A DNA stretch of 64,000 nt from an uncultured Gammaproteobacteria bacterium. GTDB taxonomy: Bacteria > Pseudomonadota > Gammaproteobacteria > Steroidobacterales > XN24. The position numbers were made by a program, and so were the translations under genes. The stretch covers positions 1 to 64,000 of the forward strand of contig CAMYOC010000028.1 in assembly GCA_947259915.1 (NCBI GenBank), given 5' to 3'. The notes under the pieces were generated by a model, which made no database searches, was not told where the DNA came from, and was given only the letters and a program-made list of their open reading frames with translations. Below, piece by piece: positions 33,128 to 42,116 of the stretch (position 1 is the stretch's first letter; the number at the start of each line of letters is the position of its first letter).

Positions 33128-33757
33128 ATGAGCAAACTCTGCCCCAAACTTATCCTCGAAGGTACACGCCTCACCGGAAAAACAGAGCTGGCCTTCGCGC
33201 TCAACGAGCATCCGCGGCTGGTCGGCGCGCGACGCTACCGCTATCACTCACCACTCGTGTCCGCCGAATGGTGCGGGTTCACCAATACACCCTGGGGACG
33301 GGGCCTGATCAACTTTGCACCCGAGGAAACCGAGCTCGCGATGGCCACTTACGACACCTGGGTACGTCTGTTCGAACAGCTGCGTTATTACTCCTGGATT
33401 GTCGACCGTTTCCATCTTTCGACCCAAGTCTGGCAGGCATTGCATCGTGGGCTGGAACCGGACTTCGGATGGCTGGAGAGGCGCCTCCTCGCTATCGGCT
33501 TTCGTATCGTGTTGTGCTACCGGGATCCTGACAGTTTTTCAGCGGCCCGCAGCGAACGCCTGGAGGTCTCCGGCAATCCCTCTCAATACGACGATCTCGA
33601 GATATTTGTCCGCGAGCAGGCCCGTTTCGACGCCCTGGCCGCAAAATCCCTGTTGCCGGTCCTGCGTCTGGATGTGACCGACGGCGATCGGCAGCGGATG
33701 TGCGATGATATCGCCGACTGGATGGAAGCCGAGGGCGGCCTCTACGCTGATTATTGA
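33128..33757 (+). CDS. P-loop nucleoside/nucleotide kinase-like protein
   Basis: The 209-residue protein has a Walker A motif LILEGTRLTGKTEL near the N-terminus and a distant thymidylate-kinase-like layout: IVDRFHLSTQVW resembles the DRY/DRF substrate region, and IVLCYRDPDSFSAAR could be a lid. The ATG start has AGGAG 9 bp upstream. It does not clearly match Tmk, Dgk or Udk, so I call it kinase-like only. It is divergent from the alpha/beta hydrolase and upstream of a DUF2333 gene with a 130-bp gap. Confidence 0.65.
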   Translation: MSKLCPKLILEGTRLTGKTELAFALNEHPRLVGARRYRYHSPLVSAEWCGFTNTPWGRGLINFAPEETELAMATYDTWVRLFEQLRYYSWIVDRFHLSTQVWQALHRGLEPDFGWLERRLLAIGFRIVLCYRDPDSFSAARSERLEVSGNPSQYDDLEIFVREQARFDALAAKSLLPVLRLDVTDGDRQRMCDDIADWMEAEGGLYADY

Positions 33758-33813
33758 GGGCGAGACCCATCGGGGTCGGCAGGCCGCGGCGGACCTGCAC
33801 ATCTTTCGCCCTC

Positions 33814-33841
33814 TTGAAATCCGCCGATCCGGCCCTACTCA
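33814..33841 (+). promoter_or_regulatory. Possible promoter of the DUF2333 gene
   Basis: TTGAAA (33814-33819) and TACTCA (33836-33841) are 16 bp apart, about 45 bp upstream of the ATG at 33887. The -35 is good and the -10 fair, so this is a tentative sigma70 site. Confidence 0.35.
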
Positions 33842-33886
33842 TAAGCAGAACGGCGACCCCGCGTTCAACACCACAGGGAACTCCAT

Positions 33887-34933
33887 ATGAACAGCTTCTT
33901 GCAGCGCGTGTCCGATGCCTTCAGCGGGATGTTCGGCAGCCGTGCCGGGGGCAGCGACCCGGATCGCGGTCCATGGACGCGGGTTCTGCTCGGCCTGCTC
34001 GCGGTCTTCTTGTTGCTGCAGCTGGCACTGGCCTGGTACTGGTCACGGGAGCCCGCGCCCTTGTGGGTCAATTGGCAGCACCAGGGCCAGCCCGCCGCCA
34101 CCGGCTATGCGACAACGGACACCCTGATCGCGGTCGCCAATACGCTGCTGCACAAACCGGGCGGCTATCTGTCCAACGACATCGGCCCCCCGGGAGTGGT
34201 GCTGGACAACATACCCAACTGGGAGTTCGGTGTGCTGGTACAGATTCGGGACCTGTCGCGGGTCCTGCGCAACGACTACAGCCGTTCGCAGACCCAATCG
34301 CTCGAAGACCCGGATCTGGCGGAATCCGAGCCCGCGTTCAATTTCGACAGCGAATCCTGGATCCTGCCCGCCACCGAGCGCAAATATGGCCAGGCGATCA
34401 AGGACCTCGAGGCCTATCACGAGCGGCTGCTGTCGGGTGGACAGCCCGAGGCCCATTTTTATGCGCGGGCCGATAATCTCCGGGAATGGCTGGCGGTCGT
34501 GGAGAAACGCCTCGGCGATCTGTCGCAACGGCTGAGCTCCAGCGTCGGCCAGCGCCGGGTGAATACGGATCTCGCCGGCGATCCCTCGGCGGACACCTCC
34601 GGACCGCAGCCAGACGATGTCAAAGTGAAGACGCCGTGGCTGCAGATCGATGACGTGTTCTACGAAGCCCGCGGCGGCGCCTGGGCTCTGGTGCAGTTCC
34701 TGCGCGCGGCCGAATACGATTTTCAGAACGTGCTCGAAGACAAGAACGCCCGGGTCAGCCTGCGCCAGATCATCCGCGAACTGGAAGCCAGTCAGGCGCC
34801 GATGCGCAGCCCGATGGTGCTCAACGGCAAGGGATTCGGCATGTTCCCCAATCACTCGCTGGTGATGGCCTCCTATCTTTCCCGGGCCAACTCCGCGGTG
34901 ATCAACCTGCGCGAGCTACTCGACCAGGGTTAG
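33887..34933 (+). CDS. DUF2333-family inner-membrane protein
   Basis: The 348-residue protein has one membrane helix at about 32-50 and a large periplasmic domain. HKPGGYLSNDIGPPGVVLDN followed by IPNWEFGVL is the DUF2333 signature, and LDxxR-like ARADNLREWL and FYEARGGAWALVQFLRA follow as expected. The family is common in gammaproteobacteria and has no known function. Single-gene context and a downstream convergent DUF2505 gene give no further hint. Confidence 0.87.
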   Translation: MNSFLQRVSDAFSGMFGSRAGGSDPDRGPWTRVLLGLLAVFLLLQLALAWYWSREPAPLWVNWQHQGQPAATGYATTDTLIAVANTLLHKPGGYLSNDIGPPGVVLDNIPNWEFGVLVQIRDLSRVLRNDYSRSQTQSLEDPDLAESEPAFNFDSESWILPATERKYGQAIKDLEAYHERLLSGGQPEAHFYARADNLREWLAVVEKRLGDLSQRLSSSVGQRRVNTDLAGDPSADTSGPQPDDVKVKTPWLQIDDVFYEARGGAWALVQFLRAAEYDFQNVLEDKNARVSLRQIIRELEASQAPMRSPMVLNGKGFGMFPNHSLVMASYLSRANSAVINLRELLDQG

Positions 34934-34944
34934 GCGAGCCGGTT

Positions 34945-35448
34945 TCAGTCGATCTCGTCCAGATATGTCTGGATAAAATCCTGCTCGGCCTGCAGCTGTT
35001 CGCCGGTGCTTTCGCCAATGAATTTCTCCAGCCGGCCGCCCAGCAGCGGGATGCTGCAGTCGATGCGTATGGTGACCTCATTGACGCAGCCGCCATCCTC
35101 GGTGGCATAGAGCACCATGCTCCCGCTCATCTTCGCCGGCATACCGTCTGAGGCGATATCCAGCTCGTTGAGGAAGTCATCGTCATCGCCCGCGACCCAC
35201 TCCTCGTTTTGTATCACCGTAGTCCAGGCGCCGACGATGGCCTTCAGGGCCGAGGGCACATCGAGCGGCACCTCGCGACTGGTCTCGATAGAGAACACGC
35301 CGTCTGCGTCCCTGCAGGCGGTTACTTCGACGTCGCGGGCGCCAATGCCCTCGAATTTGGCCAAATAGAAGTCAGGATCGGTGAAGGCCGCAAAGACCTT
35401 CTCCACCGGATGATCGTACTCATGCACCGCTTCCACGGTCGTGCTCAT
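34945..35448 (-). CDS. DUF2505-family SRPBCC-like protein
   Basis: A 167-residue protein starts MSTTVEAVHEYDHPVEKVFAAF, then FEGIGARDVEV, and ends with CSIPLLGGRLEKFIGE and a helical tail. This pattern is the START/SRPBCC lipid- or ligand-binding fold seen in DUF2505. No signal peptide is present. It probably binds a hydrophobic ligand in the cytoplasm. It lies downstream of a lipoprotein gene on the same strand, 60 bp apart. Confidence 0.8.
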   Translation of the reverse strand: MSTTVEAVHEYDHPVEKVFAAFTDPDFYLAKFEGIGARDVEVTACRDADGVFSIETSREVPLDVPSALKAIVGAWTTVIQNEEWVAGDDDDFLNELDIASDGMPAKMSGSMVLYATEDGGCVNEVTIRIDCSIPLLGGRLEKFIGESTGEQLQAEQDFIQTYLDEID

Positions 35449-35509
35449 GCGGACGCCCTCAGTGTCGAAAACAAGAAGTCCGCAAAGCTTAGACGCATGA
35501 GGCCTGGAC

Positions 35510-36040
35510 TCACAACTCCGGCGCGGTGGGCCAGGTCAGACTCAGCGTCCCGTCGTCGCCGTCGACCGTGGCGATCGCGACCTCCACGCTATCCAGCCAA
35601 TCAAGCAAGGCCAGCAGCTCCTCGCGTGAGACCCGATCGACAAAACCCAGCTGAGTCTGGAACGCCAGCGCGCCTTGTTCCACGCTGAACACCCCGACAT
35701 TGAGACTGGCGTTGAGGCGCGCTGCGAGATCGGCGAGATCGCTCGCGCCGCGGCCGGGCGCAGGTCCGTAGACGCGGGTGGCGACGATGCGATCGAGACC
35801 CTCGTTCTGTAACACCGGCGTGAGCAGCGTAGCCATCCCGCGCCGGTAGACGAATACGCCGAGGGCGTCGGAGGAGAGCTCCACCGGCTGTCCGGCCTGA
35901 CGCAGATAATCCTCGAGCGCCGTCGCGGCGGCCGCGTCATCGCTGCCCTCTAGCTGCAGGGAATGGCGTCCGCCCATTGGCGCCGCACAGGCGCTAACGA
36001 TGATCAACGCCAAGGCCAGCGTCAGGCGATGCATTAACAT
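35510..36040 (-). CDS. Predicted lipoprotein of unknown function
   Basis: The 176-residue product starts with MLMHRLTLALALIIVSAC, a lipoprotein signal with lipobox VSAC. The mature part has an N-terminal helix (AAAATALEDYLRQAG), beta strands (ALGVFVYRRGMATLLTPV), and a long second half with LAARLNASLNVGVFSVEQG and EELLALLDWLDSVEVAI. The alternation resembles YbjN-like small folds, but the match is loose. The ribosome site is weak. It is divergent from the short-chain dehydrogenase gene at 36116. Confidence 0.65.
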   Translation of the reverse strand: MLMHRLTLALALIIVSACAAPMGGRHSLQLEGSDDAAAATALEDYLRQAGQPVELSSDALGVFVYRRGMATLLTPVLQNEGLDRIVATRVYGPAPGRGASDLADLAARLNASLNVGVFSVEQGALAFQTQLGFVDRVSREELLALLDWLDSVEVAIATVDGDDGTLSLTWPTAPEL

Positions 36041-36115
36041 AGAGCTACCGTGTTCATCAGCGGCCGAGTTTACACTGGCCAGCGCGGGTGGATTCAAGTA
36101 ACCGGAGGGAAGGAT

Positions 36116-36787
36116 ATGGGCTTGTGCGTCGTCACCGGCAGCAATAGGGGTATCGGTCTCGAGCTGGCGAGCCAGCTGGTCAGGCGCGGCGACACGGTTA
36201 TCGCCGCGTGCCGCCACAGCTCCCCGCAACTCGAGGCGCTCGGCGTCGAGGTCGTCGATGGTATTGACGTCAGCGACGTCGCCGCAGCCAGCCGGCTGCG
36301 CGAGCACATCGGCGAACGCAAGATCGATGCCCTCATCAACAACGCCGGCGTACTGCACCGTGACCAGCTCGGGAAGATCGATGCGGGCGCCGTCGAAGAC
36401 ATCCTGCTCCAGTTCCGGATCAACAGTCTCGGGCCACTGCTGATCACCCAGGCGCTGTTACCCTGCCTCGCCGATGATGCCAGGGTAGGCATCGTCAGCA
36501 GCCGCATGGGCTCGGTCGCCGACAACACATCCGGTGGCTACTACGGCTACAGGATGTCGAAGGCCGCTGCCAATATGGTCGGCGCTTCGCTCGCCCGGGA
36601 CCTGGCCGATCGAGGTGTGGCGGTTGCGGTCCTGCATCCGGGTTACGTCAGGACCGAGATGACGGGCGGCGGTGGCGATGTGGACACCAATACCGCCGCC
36701 GCCGGTCTGCTGGCGCGTCTGGATGAGCTCGACATGAGCAACAGCGGTGGCTTCTGGCACGCAAACGGGGAGCCTCTGAGCTGGTAA
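36116..36787 (+). CDS. Short-chain dehydrogenase/reductase
   Basis: This 223-residue SDR has the cofactor motif TGSNRGIG at 8-15, NNAG near 80, catalytic S in GIVSSRMGS and Y-R-M-S-K, and PGYVRTEM. The family resembles C-factor/sniffer-type SDRs, usually NADP-dependent. The ATG at 36116 has GGAGG 9 bp upstream; the frame is open to 36050. No linked pathway gene is apparent, so the substrate is unknown. A 9-bp imperfect hairpin (36793-36821) follows the stop, without a T-run. Confidence 0.85.
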   Translation: MGLCVVTGSNRGIGLELASQLVRRGDTVIAACRHSSPQLEALGVEVVDGIDVSDVAAASRLREHIGERKIDALINNAGVLHRDQLGKIDAGAVEDILLQFRINSLGPLLITQALLPCLADDARVGIVSSRMGSVADNTSGGYYGYRMSKAAANMVGASLARDLADRGVAVAVLHPGYVRTEMTGGGGDVDTNTAAAGLLARLDELDMSNSGGFWHANGEPLSW

Positions 36788-36909
36788 CGCGTGCCCGCGG
36801 CAAAATAAATCAGCTGCGGGCAGCGCGCCCTGTCATCGAGCGCACCGCTCTGCCAGACTTACCTTGAACAGCTAACGCTGGATCGGCCACGTTCAGGAGA
36901 ATTCATATC

Positions 36910-37662
36910 ATGGTGCCAACACTCGTCGCGCATCGGGGCTGGGCCGCGCGCTGGCCCGAGAACACCGTGGAGAGCTTGATGGCCGCGGTCGATGCCGGCG
37001 CCGATCATATCGAGTTCGACGTACAACTTTCGGCAGATGGCGTGCCGATCCTGCTGCATGACGCCACCCTGGAGCGCACCGCAGGCCTGCCGGGCTGCGC
37101 GCTGGACATGCACTGGGACGAGCTGCGGCACGTCTGCGTCGGTGAGACCGCCCGTCTCGGCGACACCTGTCCGCATGCGCGCCTGCCGTCGCTGGCGCTG
37201 ATCTGCGACTGGCTGCGCGCTGAACCCGGCATAACCGCGTTTGTCGAGATCAAGACCGAAAGCCTGTCCCGCTTTGGCGTCGAACGGGTCCTCGATCCAT
37301 GCCTCGATCTGCTGGCGCCGATCCTGGACCGCTGCGTGGTCACTTCCTACAGCGACGAAGTGCTTATGGCCGCGAGTCACCGCCCGGACGTCAGCGTGGC
37401 GTGGGTGCTGGAACGATGGGGTGCGGAGAGCCTGGCAAGGGCGGAATCGCTGGCGCCGGAGTATCTGTTTTGCAACTATCGCAAGCTGCCGGAGGGGATG
37501 CCCGCGCTGCCAGAGGGCAGCTGGCGCTGGGTCCTGTATGAGGTGACGGAGGCGGATCTGGCCATGGAGCTGGCGGCAAAGGGTGCCGGATTTATCGAGA
37601 CCATGGCGGTTGGCGAGCTGCTGAAAGATCCGCGCTTCGCCTCGGCGAGCACGCGCTCTTGA
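36910..37662 (+). CDS. ugpQ: Glycerophosphodiester phosphodiesterase
   Basis: The 250-residue GDPD enzyme has the signature VAHRGWAARWPENTVES, the metal/catalytic HIEFDVQLSADGVPILLHDATLERT, and FVEIKTE. It hydrolyses glycerophosphodiesters to glycerol 3-phosphate and an alcohol. No signal peptide is present, so it works in the cytoplasm like UgpQ. It overlaps the glpD start by 4 bp (TTGA), and glpK overlaps next, so the three convert phospholipid head groups or glycerol into dihydroxyacetone phosphate. AGGAG lies 10 bp before the ATG. Confidence 0.92.
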   Translation: MVPTLVAHRGWAARWPENTVESLMAAVDAGADHIEFDVQLSADGVPILLHDATLERTAGLPGCALDMHWDELRHVCVGETARLGDTCPHARLPSLALICDWLRAEPGITAFVEIKTESLSRFGVERVLDPCLDLLAPILDRCVVTSYSDEVLMAASHRPDVSVAWVLERWGAESLARAESLAPEYLFCNYRKLPEGMPALPEGSWRWVLYEVTEADLAMELAAKGAGFIETMAVGELLKDPRFASASTRS

Positions 37663-38858
37663 GCGACCGCTGCGACGTCCTGGTCGTCGGCGGCGGAATC
37701 CATGGCGTGGGGGTGGCCCAGGCCGCCGCAGCGGCCGGGCATTCAGTCATCCTGGTGGAACAACGGGCGCTGGCCGCCGGCACATCGAGCCGCTCCAGCA
37801 AGCTGATCCATGGCGGCTTGCGCTATCTGGAGAGGGGTTCTCTGGGGCTCGTGAGGGAATGCCTGCGCGAACGCACGATCATGCTAAGCGTGGCGCCGGA
37901 ACTGGTCCGGCTGGAGCAGTTTTATCTTCCGCTTTATGCCGATGGTCGCCGCTATCAGTGGCAGTTGCTCACCGGCTTGTCGCTCTATGCCTTGCTGACC
38001 GGATTCGGCCCCGGCTCGGGCTTCGCGCGCCTAAAACCCGGCGCCGCGGACCTGCCTGACGGTCTGCTGCAAGACGGTTTAAGGGCGATATTTCGCTATC
38101 AGGATGCGCGCACTGACGACCGCGCCCTGACCCGGGCGGTGATGGCATCAGCCATGGAGCTGGGCGCCCGCTTGTTGATGCCGGCGGAACTGATGTCGGC
38201 GCAGCTCGGGACGGACGGTGTCCACGCGCGTTGCCGCATGGCGGGGAACGAAACCGAGATCCACTGCAAGGCGCTGGTCAACGCGGCCGGGCCCTGGGCG
38301 ACGACGGTGATGGCACGGGTGATGCCGGCGCTGCCGGCGATGCAGGTCGACCTGATCCAGGGCACGCATCTGATTTTTCGCGACTGGCGAGTGCAGCGGA
38401 ATTATTACCTGGAAAACCCGCGCGACGGCCGCGGCATCTTTGTCCTGCCCTGGTCGGACTCCACCCTGGTCGGCACGACCGAGACCCGCTTCGAGGGCGA
38501 CCCGGCAGCGGTCAGACCGAAACCGGCGGAACGCCGTTATCTGTTGTCAGTGGTGCGCCATTATTTCCCCGATACCGCGCCGCGTGATCTCTCCGCTGCA
38601 ACCGGCTTTGCCGGACTGAGGGTACTCCCCTCGGGGTCAGGCCACGCCTTCCATCGCAGCCGCGAAACCCTACTCGAGACCGATCGGCGCAGAAACCCCC
38701 GGGTCCTGTCCATCTTCGGTGGCAAATTGACGGCATGGCGGGCGACCGCCGAAAAGGTGCTGGCCCGGATCGCCGGATCGCTGCCCGAGCGGAGCCCGCT
38801 AGCCGACACCAGCCGCCTGCGGCTAGACCCGGTCGATGAGAGCTGGCCAGGTGACTGA
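37659..38858 (+). CDS. glpD: FAD-dependent glycerol-3-phosphate dehydrogenase, short form
   Basis: The 399-residue flavoprotein oxidises glycerol 3-phosphate to dihydroxyacetone phosphate at the membrane and feeds the quinone pool. VVGGGIHGVGVAQAAAAAGH is the FAD fold, followed by GTSSRSSKLIHGGLRYLE, LVNAAGPW, QGTHLIF, LPWSDSTLVGTTE and FGGKLTAWR. E. coli GlpD has about 500 residues; this one stops after the FAD domain and lacks the C-terminal alpha-helical DAO_C domain. The TTG start overlaps the ugpQ stop (TTGA). The end overlaps the kinase gene. Confidence 0.88.
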   Translation: MSDRCDVLVVGGGIHGVGVAQAAAAAGHSVILVEQRALAAGTSSRSSKLIHGGLRYLERGSLGLVRECLRERTIMLSVAPELVRLEQFYLPLYADGRRYQWQLLTGLSLYALLTGFGPGSGFARLKPGAADLPDGLLQDGLRAIFRYQDARTDDRALTRAVMASAMELGARLLMPAELMSAQLGTDGVHARCRMAGNETEIHCKALVNAAGPWATTVMARVMPALPAMQVDLIQGTHLIFRDWRVQRNYYLENPRDGRGIFVLPWSDSTLVGTTETRFEGDPAAVRPKPAERRYLLSVVRHYFPDTAPRDLSAATGFAGLRVLPSGSGHAFHRSRETLLETDRRRNPRVLSIFGGKLTAWRATAEKVLARIAGSLPERSPLADTSRLRLDPVDESWPGD

Positions 38859-40278
38859 GTTTTTACTGGCCCTGGATCAGGGCTCCCACGCCAGCCGCGC
38901 CATCGCCTTCACGCCGTCCGGCCAGCTGCTGGATCGGGAGCAGGTCGCCATCGAAACCCTGAACCCGCGGCCGGGCTGGTACGAGCACGACGCCGAGGCT
39001 TTGCTCGACAGCGTGGTCAACGCCATCGATCGCCTGCTGGCCCGACAGCCGTCCGCGGCCTGCCTCGGTGCGGGCCTGGCGACACAGCGTTCCAGTATCG
39101 TCTGCTGGGACCGGGTCTCGGGCGCCCCCCTGTCACCGGTGATCTCGTGGCGCGACACACGCAACGCGCAATGGCTTGCAGCGCTGGAGCTCGATCCTGA
39201 CCGGCTGCACCGGATTACCGGTTTGCGAATCTCCGCCCATTACGGCGCCAGCAAGCTGCGCTGGTGTGTTGATCATCTCCCCGCCGTCAGCGTGGCCCGG
39301 CAACAGGACCGCCTCGCCTGGGGCCCCTTGGCCAGTTTTCTGATCTTCAGGCTGACCCGCGAACGGACGCTGGCCGCGGACCCGGCCAACGGGTCACGGA
39401 CCCTGCTCTGGGATCTGCAGCGCAGGGACTGGTCGGACGAACTGCTGGAGTGTTTTGGCCTCGACCGGGCGGCGCTGCCCGAGACGGTGGCAGAAGATCA
39501 TGCGTTCGGCCACCTGGCGGTCGGCGCTGCTGCCATCCCGCTGCTGCGCTGTACCGGCGATCAATCGGCTGCGCTCCACGCGCGGGGGTTGCCGGCCATG
39601 GATACTGCGTATGTCAACGCAGGCACCGGCGCCTTCGTGCTGCGACCGTTAACGCGCGCGGATGACGCCAACGGCCTGTTGAACAGCGTCATCCGCGGCG
39701 ATGCCGCGGGTCTGGCACTGGCCCGGGAAGGAACGGTCAACGGCGCAGCGACGGCGCTGGACGCAGAGGCTGCCGCGCTGGATTCGGGTGACTGGATCGA
39801 ACGTCTGGCCAGAGTCCGGGACGACGACACCGGCGTGCCGATTTTCCTCAACGGTCATGCCGGTCTGGGCTCTCCCTGGTGGCGGGCGTCGTTCCCGTGC
39901 CGCTACATCGGCAAGGGCGATACCGATGACCGGCTGCGCGCGGTGCTGGAGAGCATCGTCTTCATGCTGGCCGAGAACCTCCGGCGCTGCGCGCAGGATG
40001 TCACGCCAATGGAGCGGATCATCGCCAGCGGCGGGCTCAGCCGTATGCCGCTGTTCTGCGCCACTCTGGCCAACGTCAGCGGACTCGAGGTTCAGCGACC
40101 GGAGGTAGCCGAGGCCACCGCCCGGGGACTCGCGTGGATGTGCGCCGGGACCCCGGCGCCCTGGCCCGACCAGTGCGAAACCTATCGCTACGCGCCAACC
40201 GCGGCGCCGGGACTGGATGCGCGGCATCGACGCTGGCAGGACGAAATGAGGCGAGCGTTGGCGTCCCTTCCCGTATAA
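38851..40278 (+). CDS. glpK: FGGY-family carbohydrate kinase (glycerol kinase-like)
   Basis: The product of about 475 residues has FLLALDQGSHASRAIAF (ATP-binding phosphate 1), WRDTRN, CTGDQSAALHARG, NAGTGAFVL and ASGGLSRMPLFCATLAN. Glycerol kinases usually start MTEK-x-ILALDQG, so GTG 38851 (MTEFLLALDQG) is preferred over ATG 38836. Glycerol is the likely substrate because glpD and ugpQ lie upstream with overlaps. It diverges from canonical GlpK enough that another polyol is possible; the FGGY family itself is certain. No GlpF gene is in view. Confidence 0.85.
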   Translation: MTEFLLALDQGSHASRAIAFTPSGQLLDREQVAIETLNPRPGWYEHDAEALLDSVVNAIDRLLARQPSAACLGAGLATQRSSIVCWDRVSGAPLSPVISWRDTRNAQWLAALELDPDRLHRITGLRISAHYGASKLRWCVDHLPAVSVARQQDRLAWGPLASFLIFRLTRERTLAADPANGSRTLLWDLQRRDWSDELLECFGLDRAALPETVAEDHAFGHLAVGAAAIPLLRCTGDQSAALHARGLPAMDTAYVNAGTGAFVLRPLTRADDANGLLNSVIRGDAAGLALAREGTVNGAATALDAEAAALDSGDWIERLARVRDDDTGVPIFLNGHAGLGSPWWRASFPCRYIGKGDTDDRLRAVLESIVFMLAENLRRCAQDVTPMERIIASGGLSRMPLFCATLANVSGLEVQRPEVAEATARGLAWMCAGTPAPWPDQCETYRYAPTAAPGLDARHRRWQDEMRRALASLPV

Positions 40279-40307
40279 TCGGCCGCTGGTCCAGCGACGC
40301 GGTCATC

Positions 40308-42116
40308 ATGCGCTCCACCGACATACCGATCGATCCAGCGGCGCCCCGCAGCAAGACGCTGCAACCGCTGCGCCAATTGTTGCCTTACCTGGCTACGTAC
40401 CGCGGTCATCTGGGGATGGCACTGGTAGCGCTGGTGGTGGCGGCAGCCGCAACGCTGAGCCTGCCGGTGGCCGTGCGCTTTATGATCGACCAGGGCTTTT
40501 CCCAGGACAACGCTGCCTCCGTCGATCGCTACTTCCTGGCGCTGATGGCCGTGGCGACCGTGCTCGCGCTGGCAACCGCCAGCCGCTACTACATGGTGAC
40601 CTGGCTCGGCGAACGGGTGGTGGCGGATATCCGCTCGCAGGTGTTCGATCACATGCTGGGTCTGAGCGCGACCTTCTTCGAGACCACCCGGACCGGCGAA
40701 ATCCTGTCCCGCCTCACGTCGGACACCACGGTGCTGCAGGCGGTGGTCGGCTCGGGCGCATCCATCGCCCTGCGCAATCTGTTCCTGCTGTGCGGCGGCT
40801 TCACCATGCTGCTGATCACCAGTCCGTCGATGACCGGCACCATCGTACTGATGATCCCGATCGTGCTGCTGCCGATCATCCTGTTCGGCCGCCGCGTGCG
40901 GCGCCTCTCCCGTGCCAGTCAGGATCGCATCGCGGATACCAGCGCCATGGCCAGCGAGGTGCTGGGCGCCATGCAAACCGTACAGGCCTATGTGCGCGAG
41001 TCCTGGGAATCGATGCGTTTCCGCGAGGCCGTGGAGGACGCATTCAACACCGCGCTGCGGCGGATCCGGGCCAGGGCGCTGCTGACCGCCGTGGCCATCG
41101 TCTTTATCTTCGGCTCCATCGTGATGGGTCTGTGGTTTGGCGCCAGAGCCGTCATCGCCGGCTCCGTCAGCGCCGGCGAGCTGGGCCAGTTCGTGCTTTA
41201 TTCCATCCTCACCGCCGGGTCCCTGGCCGCGCTGAGCGAAGTATGGGGCGAGCTGCAGCGTGCCGCCGGCGCGATGGAACGCATCATGGAACTGCTGGCC
41301 ACCAGCGCCGATGTCAGAGACCCCGAACGGCCGGTGGCGCTGCAGCCCGGCCGCGGTCGGATCACGGTACGGGACGTCAGCTTTTGCTACACATCCCGTC
41401 CCGATGAGCTGGCGCTGGATCAGGTAAATTTTGAGGTCAGCCCGGGGGAGACGGTCGCCCTCGTCGGCGCCTCGGGTGCCGGCAAGACCACCGTGTTCCG
41501 CCTGCTGTTGCGTTTCTATGACCCGGATCAGGGTCAGATCCTGCTCGACGGTACCGACATCGCCGCCGCGCGTCTCGCCGAGGTGCGCGAACGTATCGGC
41601 ATCGTGCCCCAGGAGACGGTGATCTTCTCCACCAGCGCCATGGAGAACATCCGCTACGGCCGTCCGGAGGCCAGCGATGAGGAGGTCATCGCCGCGGCCG
41701 GCGCCGCGATGGCCGATGAATTCATCCGTCCCCTGCCCGAGGGCTATCACACCCACCTTGGGGAACGCGGCGTACGCCTGTCCGGCGGGCAGCGCCAGCG
41801 CGTAGCGATCGCCCGGGCGATCCTCAAGAACCCGCCGGTGCTGCTGCTGGACGAGGCCACGAGCGCGCTGGATGCAGAAAACGAACTCAAGGTGCAGAAC
41901 GCCCTCGAGCACCTGATGAGCAATCGCACCACGCTGATCATCGCGCACCGTCTGGCTACCGTAGTCAAAGCAGATCGGATACTGGTAATGGACGGCGGTC
42001 GTATCGTCGCCACCGGGAGTCACGCCGATCTGCTGACTCAGGGGGGCATCTATGCGCGTCTCGCCGATCTGCAATTCGGCGAAGGCGACCGGGTCCCGAA
42101 TGCGGCCAGCGCCTAG
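40308..42116 (+). CDS. MsbA-like ABC exporter, half-transporter
   Basis: This protein of about 602 residues has a six-helix transmembrane domain (about 25-310) followed by an ATPase domain with Walker A GASGAGKTT, Q-loop IVPQETVIFSTS, signature LSGGQRQRV, Walker B VLLLDEATSALD and the H-loop IAHRLATV. It is a homodimeric type IV exporter, probably of lipid or drug-like molecules. The ATG at 40308 gives a normal N-terminus (MRSTDIPIDPAAPRSKTLQP); the frame is open back to 40134 inside glpK. A TATAAT at 40274-40279 overlaps the kinase stop and could be a promoter, but no -35 fits. A long antisense open frame across it is a shadow. Confidence 0.9.
   Translation: MRSTDIPIDPAAPRSKTLQPLRQLLPYLATYRGHLGMALVALVVAAAATLSLPVAVRFMIDQGFSQDNAASVDRYFLALMAVATVLALATASRYYMVTWLGERVVADIRSQVFDHMLGLSATFFETTRTGEILSRLTSDTTVLQAVVGSGASIALRNLFLLCGGFTMLLITSPSMTGTIVLMIPIVLLPIILFGRRVRRLSRASQDRIADTSAMASEVLGAMQTVQAYVRESWESMRFREAVEDAFNTALRRIRARALLTAVAIVFIFGSIVMGLWFGARAVIAGSVSAGELGQFVLYSILTAGSLAALSEVWGELQRAAGAMERIMELLATSADVRDPERPVALQPGRGRITVRDVSFCYTSRPDELALDQVNFEVSPGETVALVGASGAGKTTVFRLLLRFYDPDQGQILLDGTDIAAARLAEVRERIGIVPQETVIFSTSAMENIRYGRPEASDEEVIAAAGAAMADEFIRPLPEGYHTHLGERGVRLSGGQRQRVAIARAILKNPPVLLLDEATSALDAENELKVQNALEHLMSNRTTLIIAHRLATVVKADRILVMDGGRIVATGSHADLLTQGGIYARLADLQFGEGDRVPNAASA

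Noticed and set aside
36793-36821. Imperfect hairpin (GCCCGCGGC/GCTGCGGGC) after the SDR at 36116 as a terminator
   Set aside because: One mismatch, an 11-nt loop and no T-run.
40274-40279. Perfect TATAAT before the MsbA-like gene
   Set aside because: It spans the stop codon of the upstream kinase gene and no -35 element fits at 15-19 bp, so I did not list it as a promoter.
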